From Ruegeria sp. YS9 (lineage in GTDB: Bacteria; Pseudomonadota; Alphaproteobacteria; Rhodobacterales; Rhodobacteraceae), in the NCBI RefSeq assembly GCF_024628725.1, contig NZ_CP102409.1, positions 1,149,001-1,213,000 of the forward strand: DNA of 64,000 nucleotides, given 5' to 3'. The position numbers and the translations under genes were made by a program. The stretch's first letter is position 1; the number at the start of each line of letters is the position of its first letter. Shown here piece after piece: positions 61,045 to 64,000 of the stretch. The notes beneath the pieces are model-generated. The model was not told the DNA's origin. It saw only the letters and a list, made by a program, of their open reading frames with translations, and made no database searches.

Positions 61045-62085
61045 CTATCCGGCTCGCATCAACATTCCGAACAGATCGCGGGGATCGTCCGGGTCGGCCA
61101 ACATGTCCAGAGGTTCAAAGAAGGTTGTACCTTCAATCGCCTGTTTCACATAGCGCAGGGCCGAGAAATCCTCGATGGCAAAGCCTACACTGTCGAACAA
61201 AGTGATCTGCCGCTCATCGGTGCGCCCCTTGGCCGCGCCAGTGATGACCTGCCACATCTCAGTCACAGGGTGATCTGAATCCAGCGCCTGAATTTCGCCT
61301 TCGATCCGGGTTTGTTCAGGGTATTCGACGAAGATGTCCGAACGTAACAGGATGTCGCGATGCAACTCGGTCTTGCCGGGGCAATCGCCTCCGATGGCGT
61401 TGATGTGCACACCGGGCCCGACCATGTTGTCGGTCAGGATCGTTGCGTATTTCTTGTCTGCCGTGCAGGTGGTGATGATCTGGGCGCCTTCGATGGCGTC
61501 TTCCGGCGTTTTGCAAGGGATGACTGTCAGGCCCTTGCCCTGCAAGTTCGCCGCGCATTTCGACGTGGCATTCGGATCGATGTCATAAAGCCGAACGGTG
61601 TCGATCCCGCACATTGCCTTGAAGGCGAGGCACTGGAATTCGGACTGTGCGCCATTGCCGATCATGGCCATCGTCCTGGCATTTTTCGGGGCCAGATAGC
61701 GCCCGACCAATGCCGAAGTCGCCGCCGTGCGCAGCGCAGTCAGCATAGTCATTTCGGTCAACAGCGTCGGATATCCGGTGTAGACATCCGCCAGCAGGCC
61801 GAATGCAGTAACGGTTTGCAGCCCTTCGGAGGTGTTCTTGGGGTGGCCGTTTACATATTTGAACCCGTACGCCTCGCCATCCGAAGTTGGCATCAGCTCA
61901 ATCACGCCATGAGGAGAATGCGCTGGAATGCGCGGTGTCTTGTCGAAGCTTTCCCATCGTTTGAAATCGGCCTCGATCTGAGCGGCAATCTGCGTGATCA
62001 TCTGTTCGACGCCAATGTGGTGAACCAGTCGCATCATGTTGTCGACGGAAACGAATGGTACCAGGGCCTTGTCTGAAGGTTGCAT
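61045..62085 (-). CDS. ocd: ornithine cyclodeaminase
   Basis: A 346-residue NAD-dependent enzyme that turns ornithine into proline and ammonia. It has YGFKYVNGHPKNTSEGLQTVTAFGLLAD (substrate/NAD lysine and loop), EMTMLTALRTAATSALVGRYLAPKN, the Rossmann motif TMAMIGNGAQSEFQCLA (about 140-156), and HINAIGGDCPGKTEL with the catalytic aspartate. It is the last gene of the leftward chain arginase, ctlX, ocd, ten bases after ctlX. It completes arginine to ornithine to proline. Confidence 0.94.
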   Translation of the reverse strand: MQPSDKALVPFVSVDNMMRLVHHIGVEQMITQIAAQIEADFKRWESFDKTPRIPAHSPHGVIELMPTSDGEAYGFKYVNGHPKNTSEGLQTVTAFGLLADVYTGYPTLLTEMTMLTALRTAATSALVGRYLAPKNARTMAMIGNGAQSEFQCLAFKAMCGIDTVRLYDIDPNATSKCAANLQGKGLTVIPCKTPEDAIEGAQIITTCTADKKYATILTDNMVGPGVHINAIGGDCPGKTELHRDILLRSDIFVEYPEQTRIEGEIQALDSDHPVTEMWQVITGAAKGRTDERQITLFDSVGFAIEDFSALRYVKQAIEGTTFFEPLDMLADPDDPRDLFGMLMRAG

Positions 62086-62094
62086 GGTGCTCTC

Positions 62095-63015
62095 CTATCG
62101 GCGGGCAAGGTGAACGCCTGCAATCATGCAGCGCACGGACCCACCGGCGGTTTCAATTGTTGGAACGGACAGCGTCAACGGTGTTGCACTGTTCTGGATT
62201 GTTGCGATTTGGTCTGGTGTGAGGGCGGCGAGTGCCCTGCTGGACAGGGCCAGCACCAACCCATCACGCCCGGTCAGTTCAATGGCGTTACCTGCGAACT
62301 CGGCGATTTGGTCGTGCGTCAGGTCAATGACCGTTCGACCGGATTCTTCCAGCCGGTTGCGAACGGTCACGCGGCGAGCCGGGTCCGATATCATATCGAG
62401 GCAGATCAAGGCGTAATGCGTGCCGATACCCATCAATACGTTGGTGTGATAAACGTCCCGGCCCTTGGCATCGCGGGCCTCAAAGGCGATTGGCTCATAG
62501 TTGAAATGCGTGCAGAACCGTTCCAACAGGACCGGATCGGCGCGATTGGACGTCACCGTGTAAGCGATGCGGGCCACGTGATCCAAAACCATCGCGCCGG
62601 TCCCTTCCAGAGCCAGGTTGTCTTGTTCCAACCCGGAATAGTCGATGACATCCTGCACGCGGTATTCCTGTTTGAGCAACTCGATTACATCGGTCCTGCG
62701 TTCGCGTCTGCGCGATGGCACGAACATCGGGTAGATCGCCACATGGCCGCCGGGATGCGTTGAGAACCAGTTGTTGGGAAAAACGCTGTCAGGTGTGTTG
62801 AGGTCGCCGAAATCGTCAAACACATGAACAGTGACTCCGGCGTCGCGCAATTGCTGCACCGCCCGATCATGTTCATCCCTGGCCGCGTCCGATGTCGCCT
62901 CGGCGGAAGCAGTGCTCAGCGTTTGAAAGGCGTTGTCATCACGTGTTTCCGGGTTGGATGCAAAAGCGTGTGGCCGGATCATGACAACGGCGGATGGCGC
63001 TTGAAGTGACAGCAT
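62095..63015 (-). CDS. ctlX: citrulline-utilisation hydrolase CtlX / amidinotransferase-fold protein
   Basis: A 306-residue pentein-fold protein of the DDAH/arginine deiminase superfamily. Marks include VVMIRPHAFASNPETRDDN at the N-terminus, DSVFPNNWFSTHPGGHVAIYPM (the FPNNW substrate loop), a central histidine in DVYHTNVLMGIGTHYALI, and the nucleophile cysteine near the C-terminus in GGSVRCMIAGVHLARR. CtlX-type proteins are proposed to hydrolyse citrulline to ornithine. It overlaps the arginase gene by one base (TGATG-type) and precedes ocd, so both routes would feed ornithine to the cyclodeaminase. Confidence 0.88.
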   Translation of the reverse strand: MLSLQAPSAVVMIRPHAFASNPETRDDNAFQTLSTASAEATSDAARDEHDRAVQQLRDAGVTVHVFDDFGDLNTPDSVFPNNWFSTHPGGHVAIYPMFVPSRRRERRTDVIELLKQEYRVQDVIDYSGLEQDNLALEGTGAMVLDHVARIAYTVTSNRADPVLLERFCTHFNYEPIAFEARDAKGRDVYHTNVLMGIGTHYALICLDMISDPARRVTVRNRLEESGRTVIDLTHDQIAEFAGNAIELTGRDGLVLALSSRALAALTPDQIATIQNSATPLTLSVPTIETAGGSVRCMIAGVHLARR

Positions 63016-63935
63016 CAGAAACTCCGGGTTGGGCGATCGAAGATACGGCGACCCATCAGAGAGGCGGCCAGATCGACCATCAGTTTTGCGGTTCGGCCCC
63101 GGTCATCCAGAAACGGGTTCAGTTCGACCAGGTCCAGCGAGCAGACAAGCCCGCTTTCGTGCAGCAGCTCCATGGCCAAATGGGCTTCACGCTCGGTCGC
63201 ACCACCGGGCACGGTCGTGCCGACTGCGGGTGCCACTGCCGGGTCGAGGAAATCGACATCCAACGACACATGTAGCAAAGCGTTTTCTGCCCTGACGCGA
63301 TCCAGAAAGGCCAAAAGGGGGGCTTTGATGCCGTTTTCATCGATGCTGCGCATATCTGCCAGCATGGCGCGGTCGTGTTCCAGCGCCGCCCGTTCCGCCG
63401 GGTCGACAGAGCGCAACCCGATCATGCCGACGCGATCCGTCGGTATGACGGCGGGCAAAGGGGGAAAGTCCTCGAATCCGGGCCTGCCGGTGAAATACGC
63501 CACCGGCGTGCCGTGCAGGTTGCCGCTGCCGGTACTGTCCGGAGTGTGAAAGTCGCTGTGGGCGTCAAGCCATAGTACGAACAGGGGGCGATCGATCCGA
63601 GCAGCATGGGCGGCCATCCCGGCCACCGTCCCCATGGACAGGGCGTGATCACCCCCCATGAAAATGGGAATTCCCTGACCTGCCGCGTCTTGCGCAACCT
63701 TGCTGAGAGCGCGCGTCCACCCCACACATTCGGGCAGGGCGAACAGGTGCGGGTGTTGGGGAATGTCGACGATCTCGGCCTGCACGTCGCCCCAATCGTG
63801 AACGGTGTGACCAAGATCAGACAGCGCTTGATCCAACCCTGCCACGCGATACGCATCAGGGCCCATCCGGCATCCCTGACGACGTTTCCCGGCGTCCATC
63901 GGGGCGCCAACCAGTATGATATCCTTGAGTTCCAT
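63015..63935 (-). CDS. rocF: arginase
   Basis: A 306-residue binuclear manganese hydrolase that splits arginine into ornithine and urea. Metal ligands are in GGDHALSMGTVAG, WLDAHSDFHTPDSTGSGNLHGTPVAY (HxDxHxD pattern as DAHSDFH), and SLDVDFLDPAVAPAVGTTVPGG. Near the C-terminus CSLDLVELNPFLDDRGRTAKL is the usual arginase ending. It opens the leftward catabolic operon. The next gene upstream ends within 10 bases of its start, so the operon continues beyond the window. Confidence 0.95.
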   Translation of the reverse strand: MELKDIILVGAPMDAGKRRQGCRMGPDAYRVAGLDQALSDLGHTVHDWGDVQAEIVDIPQHPHLFALPECVGWTRALSKVAQDAAGQGIPIFMGGDHALSMGTVAGMAAHAARIDRPLFVLWLDAHSDFHTPDSTGSGNLHGTPVAYFTGRPGFEDFPPLPAVIPTDRVGMIGLRSVDPAERAALEHDRAMLADMRSIDENGIKAPLLAFLDRVRAENALLHVSLDVDFLDPAVAPAVGTTVPGGATEREAHLAMELLHESGLVCSLDLVELNPFLDDRGRTAKLMVDLAASLMGRRIFDRPTRSF

Positions 63936-63943
63936 GTGTTCAT

Positions 63944-64000
63944 TTAGGCCGTCGGACTGTCTTGCGTGAAGTCGGCAAATTGCTCAAAATGGTCTCGGAA
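63944..64000 (-). CDS. 3' end of an unidentified gene upstream of arginase
   Basis: Read leftward from the window edge, 18 codons are open and end in TAA at 63944-63946, eight bases before the arginase ATG. The product end is RDHFEQFADFTQDSPTA. This is too short to identify. Spacing and strand suggest it belongs to the arginine catabolic operon. Confidence 0.4.
   Translation of the reverse strand, partial: FRDHFEQFADFTQDSPTA

Overview
The window is high-GC DNA from an alphaproteobacterium, most likely a marine member of the Rhodobacteraceae (Roseobacter group). That placement is an inference. It rests on the codon and GC style, the helicase / S4 protein / 7Fe ferredoxin / CarD gene order, a TRAP transporter, the VC_2705-type acetate symporter with its DUF4212 partner, and a DUF3305/DUF3306 formate dehydrogenase cluster. 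No rRNA, tRNA, CRISPR array, insertion sequence or prophage was seen. Coding density is above 90% and most genes sit in tight, often overlapping operons.

Layout. 0-7.5 kb: 5' end of an M3-family oligopeptidase, a lipase-like hydrolase with an SCP2 protein, a secreted TPR protein, then SUV3-like helicase, S4 RNA-binding protein, fdxA and carD, followed by a potassium-channel-like protein with a zinc-ribbon tail. 7.5-13 kb: cobS and cobT (cobalamin lower-ligand assembly) in divergent orientation, a KefB/C-type antiporter, and an Lrp-type regulator divergent from hppD (tyrosine catabolism). 13-19 kb: a large membrane-anchored protein with secretion/pilus-like ends, a SIMPL protein, a GNAT enzyme, metY and a glycosyltransferase-like protein. 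19.4-30.7 kb: a reductive pyrimidine degradation island (preT, a methyltransferase, preA, rutR, beta-ureidopropionase-like amidase, dihydropyrimidinase, and an ABC importer with an embedded GNAT gene). A perfect 18-bp RutR-type operator lies between rutR and the amidase gene.

30.8-48 kb is the most unusual part: a tungstate importer (tupBCA) runs into a large cluster for a periplasmic molybdo/tungsto-formate dehydrogenase. The cluster holds fdhA, fdhB and fdhC, a TAT-signal small protein, a TorD-type chaperone, DUF3305 and DUF3306 proteins, a multi-cluster ferredoxin protein, an Mrp/ApbC ATPase, a lipoate-ligase-like protein and a DUF6505 protein. It also has a DNA-binding/periplasmic-binding fusion regulator and two unusual c-type cytochromes: one fused to a WD40 propeller, the other carrying what looks like an internally deleted TupA-type binding domain.

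48-57.4 kb is an acetate-uptake and activation block read leftward: acs, adk, DUF4212, actP, a cNMP/CBS/DUF294 protein, a small membrane protein and a membrane-tethered DnaQ-type exonuclease. Acs releases AMP, so adenylate kinase next to it makes metabolic sense. 57.8-60.9 kb is a DctPQM TRAP transporter, and 61-63.9 kb an arginine/ornithine catabolic set (arginase, ctlX, ornithine cyclodeaminase). A structured 65-nt intergenic repeat occurs directly after the amidase gene and after the ornithine cyclodeaminase gene, with a shorter relative after dctM.
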